Below, piece by piece: positions 53,965 to 64,000 of a stretch of 64,000 nucleotides of DNA. Source of the DNA: Isoetes taiwanensis. Taxonomy: Eukaryota > Streptophyta > Lycopodiopsida > Isoetales > Isoetaceae. A program made the translations under genes and the position numbers. The stretch is taken from NCBI GenBank assembly GCA_021234155.1, contig JAJEKV010000013.1, forward strand, positions 15,975,877 through 16,039,876, given 5' to 3'. Below the pieces are notes generated by a model. The model was not told where the DNA came from. It did not search any database and saw nothing but the letters and a program-made list of their open reading frames with translations. The first letter of the stretch is position 1, and every line of letters begins with the position of its first letter.

Positions 53965-54055
53965 TATAAATGACGTGGTTTTTTTTTTTTTTGTTGAAGG
54001 ACGTCAGACTTTATTCAATCAAAGAGTCAAATACAAGTATAAATGACGTGGTTTT
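53965..54055 (-). mobile_element. Tiny retroposed insert with 18-bp target duplications
   Basis: TATAAATGACGTGGTTTT occurs at 53965-53982 and 54038-54055. The 55-bp insert between them, read on the minus strand, has AATAAA about 20 bases before a poly(A) run that abuts the duplication. This is the product expected when a LINE machinery inserts a severely 5'-truncated polyadenylated transcript. The source transcript is not identifiable from about 45 bases. Confidence 0.85.
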
Positions 54056-54534
54056 GTTGTTGTGTTTGCCATTACGTAAGCGATGTTGTTGCTTTTGCTA
54101 TTGAAACTTGCACATGAGTTTATGAAACCTAATTGGACATGAGTTTATGAAATCTAATTGAGTTCAAACACCTTTCTGACATTAGTGTTTTGTTAAAAAA
54201 ACTATTCTATTCTATTTATACGACTTCCAATGATATGAAGAGCAATGTTGCCTCAACTGAATAATAGCACTTCAAAATTTCAGAAGACTTTGTCAGCAAA
54301 ATCCAATACTTTATATAATCACTTGTTCTTTCCATATACACACAATTTGATATGGCATGCTAGTTTAATCTTGATAATTTGCAAAGTTAATAAAATATAT
54401 GCCCGGTCTGCAGTTTTTATTTGCCTTCAAGTGCCACTGCTCTACCATGCTGTAATTAAGTATGGCATAGACAAAGTGGTGTTTTCTGGTATACTGACTT
54501 ATTACTGACTTATGAAAAGAATGTAAATATAGAT

Positions 54535-55345
54535 TCATAAGAATTCTATCAAATACCAGAGAATTCGTTGACACAAGGAATGTAGCATCAGCTCCACTTT
54601 CTTAGCAACTGCCAAGCGGTGTTCATCAACATCCGTAATGAGTAAACGGGTTGCTCGAAAAGCTTTGGTAATAACCATAGTAACCAGACCAATAGGATCA
54701 GATCCCATTATCAGAACATAAGTGTCTGGACCAACAAATGCACGTCGACACGCATATACACCTGCACTCAATGGTTCACACATTGTTCCTTCCTCTAGCG
54801 ACACATTGTCAGGAAGTTTGAAGCACAAGTCAGCAGGATGCATAACCTGCAAACAAATCCAGTATCACATATCCTATAACGAAGGATTATTTATGAAAAT
54901 CCTGGAGTAATAAGCTATAAATAAAGGTTACCTGGTTTGCAAGTGACCCATGATAAGATAGATAGATAGTATTTTAACGTCACACCACTAGGCAGCATCC
55001 AACTGGACATGTGACCACACACCACACTACATTGCTTAGTTGGGCCCTGCCCCCAACCACTTTACATTGCGTCTGTGGGTTTTGACACCCAACAGTTCAG
55101 AGTGCGATTCTGGGCAGTCTCGAACTCGAGACCTATAGTTGCTAGATCTAGTATGTTACCACTAGACTAAACGCCCAGACGCCTGCAAAGGCCACACCTG
55201 CTATAGGAAATTCCTGGCTCCAAAGCAGCCCAATCCCTAACTTTCAAGCTTTTTACACTGCTACCTATTTCTGTTACAATTCCTGCAGATTCATGCCCAA
55301 TAACCATGGGCTCCTTGACTACAAATTCTGCACATCGCAGATTGA
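54535..55345 (-). pseudogene. Sorbitol/L-idonate dehydrogenase-like gene, disrupted
   Basis: Exon 1 piece (about 55345-55181): [40 protein letters not shown] and SRCGLC, the catalytic domain of a medium-chain zinc polyol dehydrogenase, with Ser after GHE where Cys is usual. The reading then runs into a SINE. After it HGSLANQ, a GTAACC donor and, from 54846, VMHPADLCFKLPDNVSLEEG, CEPLSAGVYACRRA and VLIMGSDPIGLVTMV (the nucleotide-binding region, GxGPxG changed to GSDPIG). A one-base loss near 54593 then shifts GADATFLVSTN out of frame. The exons encoding the N-terminus and the C-terminal third are not visible. The family oxidises sorbitol, L-iditol or L-idonate with NAD. Confidence 0.85.
54952..55180 (-). 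mobile_element. tRNA-derived SINE (~229 bp)
   Basis: The minus-strand head GTCTGGGCGTTTAGTCTAGT contains an A box (TTTAGTCTAGTGG), and GGTCTCGAGTTCGAGACTGC contains a B box, about 35 bases apart. A tRNA-unrelated body of about 130 bp follows, ending in a (CTAT)n tail at 54952-54970. This head-body-tail layout is that of a plant SINE. It interrupts the coding exon of the dehydrogenase pseudogene. Target duplications are not clean (TTTGCA and CTGCAAAG flanks are similar). Confidence 0.8.
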
Positions 55346-55768
55346 CACAAAATGGACAAGACAATATTAGGCAGCACATCAAGTATGCAAAGTTAAGTTT
55401 TGTCTAGTTTATAGGTTCTCTTCATGTCTAACTTCTAACAACAGAACTAAAAGGTGTCAAGACTTTGTAGACTTTCTTTGCATTGCCTAGGCTAGAAATA
55501 CCATTTTTTTCATATCATCTGGGAACTAATCTTTAAGAAGAATAGGCAGAATTGCGAAGACTCGGTCGTATCGCTTCGGTGGTCTTCTATAGTTGGAAGG
55601 GAACGCATATCATTGTCCCGCCGTTTTAGCAATGATTTACTTGGCGGATAAAGGGACCGCCATTTCCATAGTCGATGCCACCGTTTTTGGCATTTTTGCC
55701 TCTCAAAATAAGTAGTGTGGTGTTGCCCGCTCTCGCGGATGTACCATACCCTGTGGTACCAAACTAAG

Positions 55769-56522
55769 ATGGATGAGGTATCTTGGACTACAATGGTTGC
55801 AGCATATGCTGAAAGGGAACTTGGTTGAAGAGGTTTTGAAATGTTATGAGCAAATGCGACTTGAAGGTGTGCCTCTAAATGCTCTTGTGTTGGTGTCCAG
55901 CTTGAAAGCTTGTGGCAGCATAGGAGCGATTGACAAGGGTCGAGAAATACACAGCATGGTTTCAGAAAATGGATTTGAGAAGGATCTTTTTATTGCAACC
56001 AGTGTGGTCAACATGTATGCAAAATGTGGGTCCCTTGCAGAGGCACAGGCAGTCTTTGATAAACTCACAATTAAGGACATGATAAGAGGATATGGCATAA
56101 ATCATGAGATTGAAATGGCCATGCAATGTTTTGATGACATACACATTTCTGACATTGAGCCAGATGCTGTTACATTCGTTTGTATTATTCGTTTGTATTC
56201 TAACTGCCTATAGCCTGGTTTCGTAAGTAAAGGTCTACAGTATATGAAGTTGATGAACATTTATTATGGGTATGCATAGACAATGGATCACTACAGTTGC
56301 ATGGTAGATCTTCTGGCTAGATCAGGATATTTGCATGAAGCATGTCAATTGCTTGATAATGCACCATGTTCTCCATCAATAGAAGCATGGACGATTTTGC
56401 TCAGTGCCTGCAAAACTTATGGAGAAACCAGCTTGGGACTTAGATGCTTCCAAAAGCTCATGGAGGTAAATCCAGAACATGCCGATTCTTATATGTTAAA
56501 GTCAGACATCCTTTTGAGTTAA
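55769..56522 (+). pseudogene. PPR gene fragment (PLS class, E-like end)
   Basis: Opens with MDEVSWTTMVAAYAEREL, then after a frameshift near 55826 continues through EEVLKCYEQMRLEGV, LKACGSIGAIDKGREIHSMV and VVNMYAKCGSLAEAQAVFDK. After stops near 56210 and 56279 the E-motif region follows: DHYSCMVDLLARSGYLHEAC, SIEAWTILLSACKTYGE. About three PPR motifs and most of an E domain. It is broken by at least three lesions and truncated upstream. The wording of its repeats is close to that of the intact PPR gene at 59795-62611, but it is on the other strand. Confidence 0.85.
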
Positions 56523-56529
56523 GCTGGAT

Positions 56530-57225
56530 ATTACAAGCAAATTTATAGTTGGCAACCACTTGGTGATCTTGGAAGTGCTGGAAAACTTTTAACTCTGCAA
56601 CTCACGTTTCTCATAACTTGAATGCAACAAGGTAAGAACACAGATTCAGTGGAGATCCACAGCTCAAATTTGCTTTGTATAGTTTTTTAAGACCCCAGCC
56701 TAGGGGCATTTCAATAATTTCAGCAAAAAGTAGGGGTGTTTTGAAATTTCCCCTTATTTTACAGGTTAGCTTGACTATGATGTTTTGAATTTGAATAGTT
56801 TAATCCTATACTGCGTCACTAGCTCCCTCAAACTAGCTCCCTCAAACGACGAACAACACATTCTACAGAGTGTAACACCATTAAAAAAAGATTGAAACAT
56901 GTCTTTAAAAATAGCTAAAAGTCAGCAAACATCTTCATCCTCTTATATTTATTTGAGAGTAGTGGTGAGAAGTGCAAAGGGCATTTGATGTGTCATAAGC
57001 AAGCTCCAGAATAATGAAGCACCTAAATGCTGGATTGTTGAAATTAGTTCATTGATCTTGATAGCATTTTGATTGTATTCGCTCTTTGCCAACATATTCA
57101 GATGTGCACATATTGTTTTGCACACATTTTGGCTAGGACCATACAAAGTTGTTCGCAATCAGCTCTGTCAATTCCAAAATATCAATCTTCATCTCTCCTA
57201 CACACTTTTTGAACAACTCTTTGTT
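56530..57225. other. No gene recognised
   Basis: Non-coding sequence between the PPR pseudogene and a local tandem duplication. One short doublet, CTAGCTCCCTCAAAC repeated at about 56819 and 56834, is seen. Confidence 0.4.
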
Positions 57226-57592
57226 CCATCAGTACACAAAACTTGTTGTATATGCTACAAAAGGAGTGACGGGTGAGGAGACGGGGCTCTTTATAGTTCC
57301 ATGACACCTTAGTATAATGCCTTGATATCCCTATGTTGTCCCCAATAAGGCCATTGCCAACACACCAACAAAGTCTTTAGAGAAGAAGATTTACATCTGA
57401 TACTATTGAGACATATGCTATTCCATCAGTACGCAAAACTTGTTGTATATACTACAAAAGAAGTGAAGGGTGAGGAGACGGGGCTCTTTATAGTTCCATG
57501 ACACCTTAGTATAACGCCTTGATATCCCTGTGTTGTCCCCAATAAGGCCATTGCCAACACACCAACAAAGTCTTTAGAGAAGAAGATTTCTA
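57226..57592. repeat. Tandem duplication, period ~195 bp
   Basis: TTCCATCAGTAC(A/G)CAAAAC begins both units (57226 and 57421). They match closely for about 170 bp, through ACCAACAAAGTCTTTAGAGA, differing at a few positions. The second unit is truncated at its end relative to the first. Confidence 0.9.
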
Positions 57593-57792
57593 TATCTCCG
57601 TTGTTTGCAAACACAGATATAAGTGTGCCATAAGCATAACCTCCTGAAATAACAGATAAGAAATAGGATAGTGCTTTGCTTTCTACAATGAAGGATGCAA
57701 AATATCCACATTTACAAGACAAAAGAATAAGAATCATACCAGTTACTTCGTAATCTACTTCTTACAATTTTAATATGTGATTGATAACTTAC

Positions 57793-57912
57793 CTTGTTTT
57801 TCCTTCTACGAGGGTCCACGAAATTCTCTAGCAATAGGGCTTGTGGGAGCTGCCGGACACAGCCTAAACCAGACAGAGATCGGTGGTAGAGCCCTCCATC
57901 TGATCCTGCCAT
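57793..57912 (-). CDS. Possible first exon, unrecognised
   Basis: ATG at 57912, 40 open codons (MAGSDGGLYHRSLSGLG, then LENFVDPRRRKNK) ending at an AAG/GTAAGT donor. A downstream acceptor (ATTTCAG near 57647) leads into an open frame with YAYGTLISVFANNGDIEIFF, but the splice phases do not agree. No family recognised. Reported only because the start and donor are both good. Confidence 0.25.
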
Positions 57913-57959
57913 CTTCCTACGAGTTGGGACCTGCATTGTTGAGGAGCATTTCTGGCTGA

Positions 57960-59790
57960 ATGGATCTCATATTCTCACATTTCAAAAATTGACCAAATAT
58001 AAAGAAAAATTCCTGATGTCCGCATTATGGGTCAAGTGCATGTAGATAAAAAATTTGCAGGAGCCGGATCTCCATCCCTCCCCAGTGTCTACTCTTTGAC
58101 GCCAAGAACGAATGCTCTGACCATGGCTATAGCATGCATACATGCCGTGGTGCGGTTAGCGGTTTCCACACCAAATACCCGCAACAATCGCTACCGCCAG
58201 TTCTGACCAAGAGCGTGTTTTGAGTAGCCACCGGCAGATATCCTAAGTATATTCTAGCATATACTCAGGATATGCCACAAACCCACATAAACAAGGGTTT
58301 GCCCCCCTAGGGGCAACCCAAAAACATGTTTAAAACGTGATTCGTTCTTCGTCTGTAAGTTTCTTGTCTAGATCTACCGGTGCTGACGAAGATTAACCAA
58401 GATTGACTCGATCTGCACTCTCCATTTCCCATCTAGTTGTTTGGCTCAAATTTTATGCAATACAATGCTCGAGTATTTATTTCTCGATCCCATTGAAAAC
58501 TCAAGAAAAGGACTTACAGACTTTGTCTAGTGATTTAATTTGCCCTAATATCTCCAAGTTCATCTAAGGACAATATTGTTTGATGATGCATACTAAGATC
58601 GGCTTAATGAATACTTAACTTAATCAAAAAAAGATATTTTTGGAAGCATTGCCTTGAAGTTCAGCAGTACTTAAAAATTTTCCTATATTCCAATTAGTCT
58701 GTACCCCTAAAAGGAAAGATGATCTATGGGTTAATGATGGTGGTTTGAAAGTTCAAAATAAGAAGGAAGATATTGAATCTAGGATGATGGTTTTTTGAAT
58801 TAGCATTAAGAAGCTCTTGAAGATGAACATGCTGCTTGTCTATCTAAATAATAGCATCGACAATATTTTGGGAACTCAATTCAATGTTTATGTGATCAAA
58901 TATTCACCCAAAGGATCGATCCTTTTGCTGGAGAGCAGTAAGTAAACAGCCTCTTGACATTACTTTGATCAATTGTAAAGGTGGTGTAAATTGAGATTCT
59001 GATTTAGTGTAGAAACAGTTTCAGATTCAAACTTGTGGGTCTGAATTAATGAACTGGAATCCAAAGTGCAAGTAACATTGAGAATGTAACTAACTTAAGA
59101 ATGCATTCAAATGTTGGAATGCTGACACACGACTAGACCTCATATCAGAATGCCTTCTAAACATCCTAGATGTTATTATGGTGATATTCTAACCTTCTTT
59201 GCAATCGTCTTCATTCTTGAATTTAGATACGAGAGCTTGTCAAGATGTGCAATTTCAGAGTATTAAACGGTCACAAACTGGAGTGGACAAGGAAAAGATT
59301 AAGTCATGGTGAAGAACAAATATGCAGCTTTAAGATTAGTCAAGCACCCAATTCTGATGAAAGTGTTAAAACAGTCACAAAAGTAGAATAAGGAAGGAGT
59401 GAAGTTGTACGGGACGCATGCTGGAATCCTTTCCAGATTAGTCAACAACACTCTGCGTTCCAGGGGCAAAATATTAAGTCTGCTTAAGCAAAGCAGACCT
59501 TAGAACATAAAGATGTAGGTGCCTGTGATCCTTCATGTGCTGATGTATTGAGTTTCGTGAGACAAAGAAGACCCTAAACTACTCTCACACAGTCTAATCC
59601 CTCTCATAGGCTGCAATTGAAGAAAGAAAGAGGGAACAACAAATATGAAGTAGGTCTGCGATATGAATGATATCGAGAAGTTGATTGCACTTGCTAAAGC
59701 TTGTTCTATGATTATTTGTTCCAAATATGCCTTGCGGTCAAAATCAACAAGTGGCCACACATGGTGGCTGGAATGAGCTTACAAATTCAT
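57960..59790. other. No gene recognised
   Basis: About 1.8 kb of AT-rich DNA with no convincing frame or repeat. It is downstream of the 3' end of the minus-strand PPR gene, so its right part should hold that gene's 3' UTR. Confidence 0.4.
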
Positions 59791-59794
59791 CATT

Positions 59795-62611
59795 CTATGT
59801 AATTCTATGGTCGCAACCAGTACTTACAACTGTTGCAACAGTTTTAAAATCGTATTCAGAAAGACACATTGCAGCTCGATTGCCCCGCTCCACATCAGAG
59901 AATTTTTTGCATGCACCAAGAAAAGTCCACCATGATGCAGCAGATGGTTGGAGTAACATATTACTGATTAAATCTTCTGTATCATCCAGCCATCCTGCCC
60001 GGCCCAGAAGATCAATCATGCATATATAGTGCATTGACGTTAATTTCATCCCATTTTGATCGCTTATTGATACGAAGGTATGGGATCCCCCATCTAACAT
60101 GCCAGCGTGGCTATACGCAGAAAGCATACTGGTAAAAGTGACATCATCTGGAATCACACCTTCCAGCTTCATAAGTTGGATGCTTTTAGAAATGATGTTA
60201 CCACACCCATGTTGTGCATATGTCGCTAGCATAACATTCCATGAAATAACATTGTGGTCAGGCATTTTACCAAAGGTTCCAAAAGCATCTTGCAGACACC
60301 CACACTTACCATACATAATAACAAGGGCAGTACACACCACACTATCTAAATCAAGACTTTTACAAATGATGTCAGCGTGGATCTGCTTACCTCTAGACAG
60401 GGCCAACTCCGCAGCGCATGCCTCAAGAACACTAACGAAAGTGAACCTATTAGGAGTAATTCCTTCCACCTGCATGCGTTTAAACAGGTTCAATGCCTCT
60501 TTATGCCATCCATAGTTAACAGCAGCTGAAATCATAGCACTCCATGAAACAACATCTCTACAAGGCATTCTTTCAAATATATCTCTTGCAGACACTACTT
60601 TCCCACACTGCCCATATGCAGTAATTATAGAAGTCCAGGAGACCATATCACGCTGAGGCATTTCATCAAATACTCTTTGCGCATCCTCTATATTTCCACA
60701 TTGGGAGAATGCGGCGATCATGGCATTCCAGGAAACTACATCCCGACAAGAAATCTTAGCAAATGCTTTTTGAGCATCATTTAAACTTCCACACTTACCA
60801 TACATGTTAACAAGAGCAGTACCCACAACAACATCAGAATCAAATCCTCTGCAAACAATATGATGATGCAACTGCTTGCCTTCAACTAAGGCAGCTTGGC
60901 TGGCGCATGCATTCAGAATGTTAACCAAAGCAATCTTGTCTGGTTGCACTCCTTCCAGCTGCATTTTTTCAAAAAGGTTGATTGCCTGTTCACCACAGCC
61001 ATGTTGCATGTAGGCTGTGATCATCACATCATATGTAACAACATCTCGATGTTGCATTTTATCGAATGCGCTTTTTGCATCATCCAACTTTCCACACTCA
61101 ATATACATAGTTATAAGCAGAGTAGCAACCACAACATCAGACTCAATTTTATTGTCCATAATGCATTTATGCAATTTCCGTCCTTCATCCAATGCTTTTT
61201 GTTTTGCACACAGTTCCAGCATGCAAGTAAATGTGACCTTGTCAGGTGCCACATTTTCAACTTGCATTCCCTCAAAAAGCTGAAAAGCCTTAGCCCCAAA
61301 TCCGTGCAGGGTACATGCTTTAATCATAGCATTCCACGATACAACATCTTTTCTAGGCATTTTTTGGAATATTGTTTCAGCATCTTCCAGATTTCCATAT
61401 TGGGTATACACAACGATCATTTCATTCCATGAAACAATATTTGGTTCAGGGATCTTGTCGAATATTCTCCTTGCACCTTCTAAATCCCCATGCTTAGAAA
61501 ATGCTGCAATAATAGAGTTCCAGGAAACTATATCGTGAAGTGGCATTTCATCAAAGGTATCCTTAGCTCCATCCAGACCTCTGCATTTGCCATACATGCT
61601 GATAATGGCATTGGAAATAACCAAGTCACGGTTAAATCTATGCGTGATTATATAACAGTGCAGTAGTTTTCCTCGAGCTAATGCTTCCAAAGTTGTGCAT
61701 GCATCCAGAAGACAGAGAAAGGTAACCTTATCTGGCAGTGCTTTTTGCAAATGCATATCAAGGAAAAGTTCAAATGACTTATTGTAATGACCCAACCTAA
61801 CATACGCTGCAATAATTGTGTTCCAAGAAATTGTATTCCTCTCTGGCATTTTGCAAAACAGGGCCCATGCCTGTTCTATATTATTACAATTTGCATAACC
61901 AGCGATCATGGCATTAAAAGAAACAACATTTTTGTCTGGCATTGTATTGAAAGCAAGTTCTGCATCTTCTAGACTCTTGCACAGGCAATACATGTGTATA
62001 AGAGCACTACCTATAACGACATCACCATCTAATCCAATATCCTTTATCTCTTTGTGAAGATTCCTGCCTTCAACTAAGGATAAACTGCTTCCCAGAAGGC
62101 TGAGAAATGTAACCTTGTCAGGTACAATTCCTTCCAACTTCATGTCCTGAAATAGCTTAAATGCTGTCATGCCCTGCCCACGCTGAGCATATGCATCAAT
62201 CAAGACATTCCAGGCAACCACATTTCGTTGTGGCATTGTGTCAAACACCTTCTTTGCAATATCTAAGTTTCCACATTGTATAGATGCCACAATCATCATA
62301 GTCCAGGTGAACACATTCCGCTGTTCAAATAGGTCAAACGTGACAATAGCATCTCGCAAGATTCCACATTTTCCATACATCTCGATGACAAGGTTTCCCA
62401 AAAATCTATTTCCTCCATATCCGTTTCTGATAATGTAGCTATGCACATACTTACCTTCAAAAAATGCCCTTCTAGTACCTGACAACCGTAGCAAAGCCGC
62501 CAAATATGTGGTAAAAGAATTCTCCCCTTGACCCTCTACTTGAATTCGCTTTGGCCATTGGTGAAATCGAATTTGTGAAAGAAATTGTTGAAAAGCATAT
62601 TGGGCTCTCAT
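59795..62611 (-). CDS. PLS-class pentatricopeptide repeat protein, 938 aa
   Basis: A single open exon from ATG 62611 (the first in-frame ATG after a TGA) to the stop at 59795. Residues 1-30 (MRAQYAFQQFLSQIRFHQWP) are basic and Glu/Asp-poor, consistent with an organelle transit peptide. Residues 35-850 hold about two dozen degenerate 31-36-residue PPR motifs, with the recurrent forms MYGKCG-xLxDA, MPxRNVVSWNxMI, and LEGVxPDKVTFxxLL-xAC typical of P, L and S repeats. Near 855-915 is an E-like segment (MHYICMIDLLGRAGWLDDTE, WTFLGACKKFSDVERGNRAA). The protein then stops without a full E+ or DYW domain. PLS proteins bind organellar RNA and many direct C-to-U editing; without DYW it would need a partner deaminase, or act in another step. 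RNA target unknown. Confidence 0.93.
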   Translation of the reverse strand: MRAQYAFQQFLSQIRFHQWPKRIQVEGQGENSFTTYLAALLRLSGTRRAFFEGKYVHSYIIRNGYGGNRFLGNLVIEMYGKCGILRDAIVTFDLFEQRNVFTWTMMIVASIQCGNLDIAKKVFDTMPQRNVVAWNVLIDAYAQRGQGMTAFKLFQDMKLEGIVPDKVTFLSLLGSSLSLVEGRNLHKEIKDIGLDGDVVIGSALIHMYCLCKSLEDAELAFNTMPDKNVVSFNAMIAGYANCNNIEQAWALFCKMPERNTISWNTIIAAYVRLGHYNKSFELFLDMHLQKALPDKVTFLCLLDACTTLEALARGKLLHCYIITHRFNRDLVISNAIISMYGKCRGLDGAKDTFDEMPLHDIVSWNSIIAAFSKHGDLEGARRIFDKIPEPNIVSWNEMIVVYTQYGNLEDAETIFQKMPRKDVVSWNAMIKACTLHGFGAKAFQLFEGMQVENVAPDKVTFTCMLELCAKQKALDEGRKLHKCIMDNKIESDVVVATLLITMYIECGKLDDAKSAFDKMQHRDVVTYDVMITAYMQHGCGEQAINLFEKMQLEGVQPDKIALVNILNACASQAALVEGKQLHHHIVCRGFDSDVVVGTALVNMYGKCGSLNDAQKAFAKISCRDVVSWNAMIAAFSQCGNIEDAQRVFDEMPQRDMVSWTSIITAYGQCGKVVSARDIFERMPCRDVVSWSAMISAAVNYGWHKEALNLFKRMQVEGITPNRFTFVSVLEACAAELALSRGKQIHADIICKSLDLDSVVCTALVIMYGKCGCLQDAFGTFGKMPDHNVISWNVMLATYAQHGCGNIISKSIQLMKLEGVIPDDVTFTSMLSAYSHAGMLDGGSHTFVSISDQNGMKLTSMHYICMIDLLGRAGWLDDTEDLISNMLLQPSAASWWTFLGACKKFSDVERGNRAAMCLSEYDFKTVATVVSTGCDHRIT

Positions 62612-62860
62612 CAAACATCAAAACATCAAAGTATAACTTCCATACGTTTACATTATTACGGACTATTGATACTGTAGAACATATCTCGAACAAGCTAAAA
62701 GAAACCCTGTTCTGCTACACATAAGCTACCTTGAGGAATGGAGCTTTGCGTATCCTCGTGTTCCTTCCCTTCTTCGACTAAATTATGGCCCTTCCATGGT
62801 CTTAGAAAGAGGAGGGTTTTATTTATGTCACCACCTAAAACCAAAACCGGACCATTGACC

Positions 62861-63117
62861 CATTGTTTTAAGTGTCCCCATAATAGAAACAATTTTGTCG
62901 AGATTACTACCTTCCCAATTTATTGGGTGCCTACTTAAAAAGCAACTTTGTTGAGATTACTCTCAAAATACAATATCTAGTATAATAACCCATTGTTTTA
63001 ACTGTCCCCACATAGAAGCAATTTTGTCGAGATTACTACCTTTGACCTATTGGGTGCCTACTTAAAAGCAACTTTGTTGAGATTACTATCAAATTACAAA
63101 TATCTAGTATAATAATA
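62861..63117. repeat. Two-unit tandem repeat, period 130 bp
   Basis: CATTGTTTTAA(G/C)TGTCCCCA starts each unit (62861 and 62991). Both continue with CAATTTTGTCGAGATTACTA, TTGGGTGCCTACTTAAA and AGCAACTTTGTTGAGATTAC and end with ATATCTAGTATAATAA. It lies about 250 bp upstream of the PPR start codon, so it may overlap that gene's promoter. Confidence 0.88.
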
Positions 63118-64000
63118 GGGGGTTATTTTTGTAATTTTATACGCTTTTCGACATGGTTTTTTCCATGATTCTGGTGTTGTATTCCATGGAGGCATACTAA
63201 ATAGTATTTCTAGAGTGTGCCATTTGTGGACATGATTTGGATTGGCTTAAACAATCTAACGGTACATCAAACCCCATGACTTTTGCCCTCTGGATTCTTG
63301 CTTTCTCAATTCTTGTTGTTGGTGGTAGAGTGGATTCTTTCTTATATTGGTATGAGGTCATAGCTTTTGTTATGCTAGTTAATGCTACATATTGGTTTTT
63401 TATTCTTATTCTAGTAGGCACAATGCCCTTTTATTGCAAGTAAAAAGCCTGGGCATCAATTTGTAGGAAAACCAAAAAGCCTAAGCATCAATATGTCGAA
63501 TGGCATTCTTATTCTTGCTTTTGTTCTTCATTCTTGTTTTTAATCTAGAGGCTACAACAATTTGTCAAAAAACCCAAAAACCCAAAGGCTTCCTCGATCA
63601 AAGCATCCTTCTCTTGTGCAGCTACAGATCATCAATGATTCCGATGTCTTCAAATTTGAATGGATCATCTCTCTGGCGATGTTGCCCATGGAATGAAAAT
63701 GATGCTCCCTATTCTTAAAAAGGAAAACCTCTCCATCTCCGTTTCTGCCATGCTTCAGCCAAATTGGGCAACCCTAAAATAAAGGCAAAACCCTTCCATT
63801 GCTTCTGGGAACAATTTTGTTATGAATACTCATGTACAAACTGAGAAAAAAGGTATCAGTTATGTTCATGTGTTGAATTTTGATGGCTTTTACTGCCGTT
63901 GTTAGCCTTCGATTTGGGACGAAAATTGTCCTATTGCAGCCGAATTCAAGGGGATAAACACTCTAGGCTATCTGTGTATCCGATCTTCAAAAACTCCTAC
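63118..64000. other. No gene recognised
   Basis: Short plus-strand frames at 63237-63443 and 63500-63718 encode hydrophobic stretches, but start or context are weak and no family is recognised. A small doublet (AAAAGCCTGGGCATCAAT and AAAAGCCTAAGCATCAAT, near 63447 and 63475) is present. Confidence 0.35.

Noticed and set aside
55110-55180. Functional tRNA gene on the minus strand
   Set aside because: Good A and B boxes, but the acceptor stem is not followed by a discriminator or terminator and the segment continues into a SINE body with a CTAT tail.

Overview
The window looks like repeat-dense nuclear DNA of a land plant. The evidence is a long intron-less PLS-class pentatricopeptide (PPR) gene, a three-exon plant-type FAM136A/DUF842 gene whose promoter carries telo-box and TGGGCC elements, a plant polyol dehydrogenase remnant, and nested Ty3, LINE, SINE, PIF/Harbinger and pogo-like elements. 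The PPR wording, the gene spacing and the mix of transposons suggest a fern or another seed-free vascular plant, but this is inference and no marker in the window fixes the species.

Layout. 0-4.1 kb: unrecognised coding remnants on both strands and a 30-bp tandem array built on a TATAAATTTATA palindrome. 4.6-8.1 kb: a decayed LINE (endonuclease, reverse transcriptase, (TTCC)n tail). 6.8-10.8 kb is repeated at 21.2-25.2 kb. Each copy carries the LINE 3' part and a FAM136A-like gene; the gene is intact at 23.8-24.5 kb and unreadable at 9.4-10.1 kb. A third LINE 3' end lies at 10.8-11.2 kb. 12.2-12.95 kb: a plus-strand gag fragment. 13.05-19.88 kb: a minus-strand Ty3 element with both LTRs, PBS and polypurine tract, and a 701-bp solo LTR nested in its integrase. 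20.8-21.2 kb: a pogo-like transposase remnant cut by the second duplicated block.

28.2-36.5 kb: a DUF7869-type transposon-like gene split in two by a PIF/Harbinger element. That element encodes a Myb/trihelix-like protein and a DDE transposase on opposite strands, with a cupin fragment between them. 36.5-45.3 kb: a second minus-strand Ty3 element, interrupted by a 555-bp foldback element inside RNase H and by a 4.6-kb terminal-inverted-repeat element between gag and protease. The 4.6-kb element carries arrays of GC-rich palindromes. 45.5-48.0 kb: acidic ORFs with in-frame stops, then a histone-H3-fold sequence without a canonical tail. 48-54.5 kb: mostly non-coding, with simple repeats and a tiny retroposed insert bounded by 18-bp duplications. 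54.5-55.35 kb: a sorbitol/L-idonate dehydrogenase pseudogene with a tRNA-derived SINE inside a coding exon. 55.8-56.5 kb: a broken PPR gene. 59.8-62.6 kb: an intact 938-residue PPR gene.

How it fits together: the only genes that look able to work as cellular genes are the FAM136A-like gene (23.8 kb) and the PPR gene (59.8 kb). The encoded products of both probably act in organelles. The Harbinger Myb-like ORF is also open. Almost everything else is a multi-layer nest of transposons. One observation deserves attention before any biological reading of the duplication: differences between the two copies fall largely on CAG/CTG trinucleotides and usually create CG in one copy. That is opposite to methylation-driven decay and may be a sequencing signature of CHG methylation.
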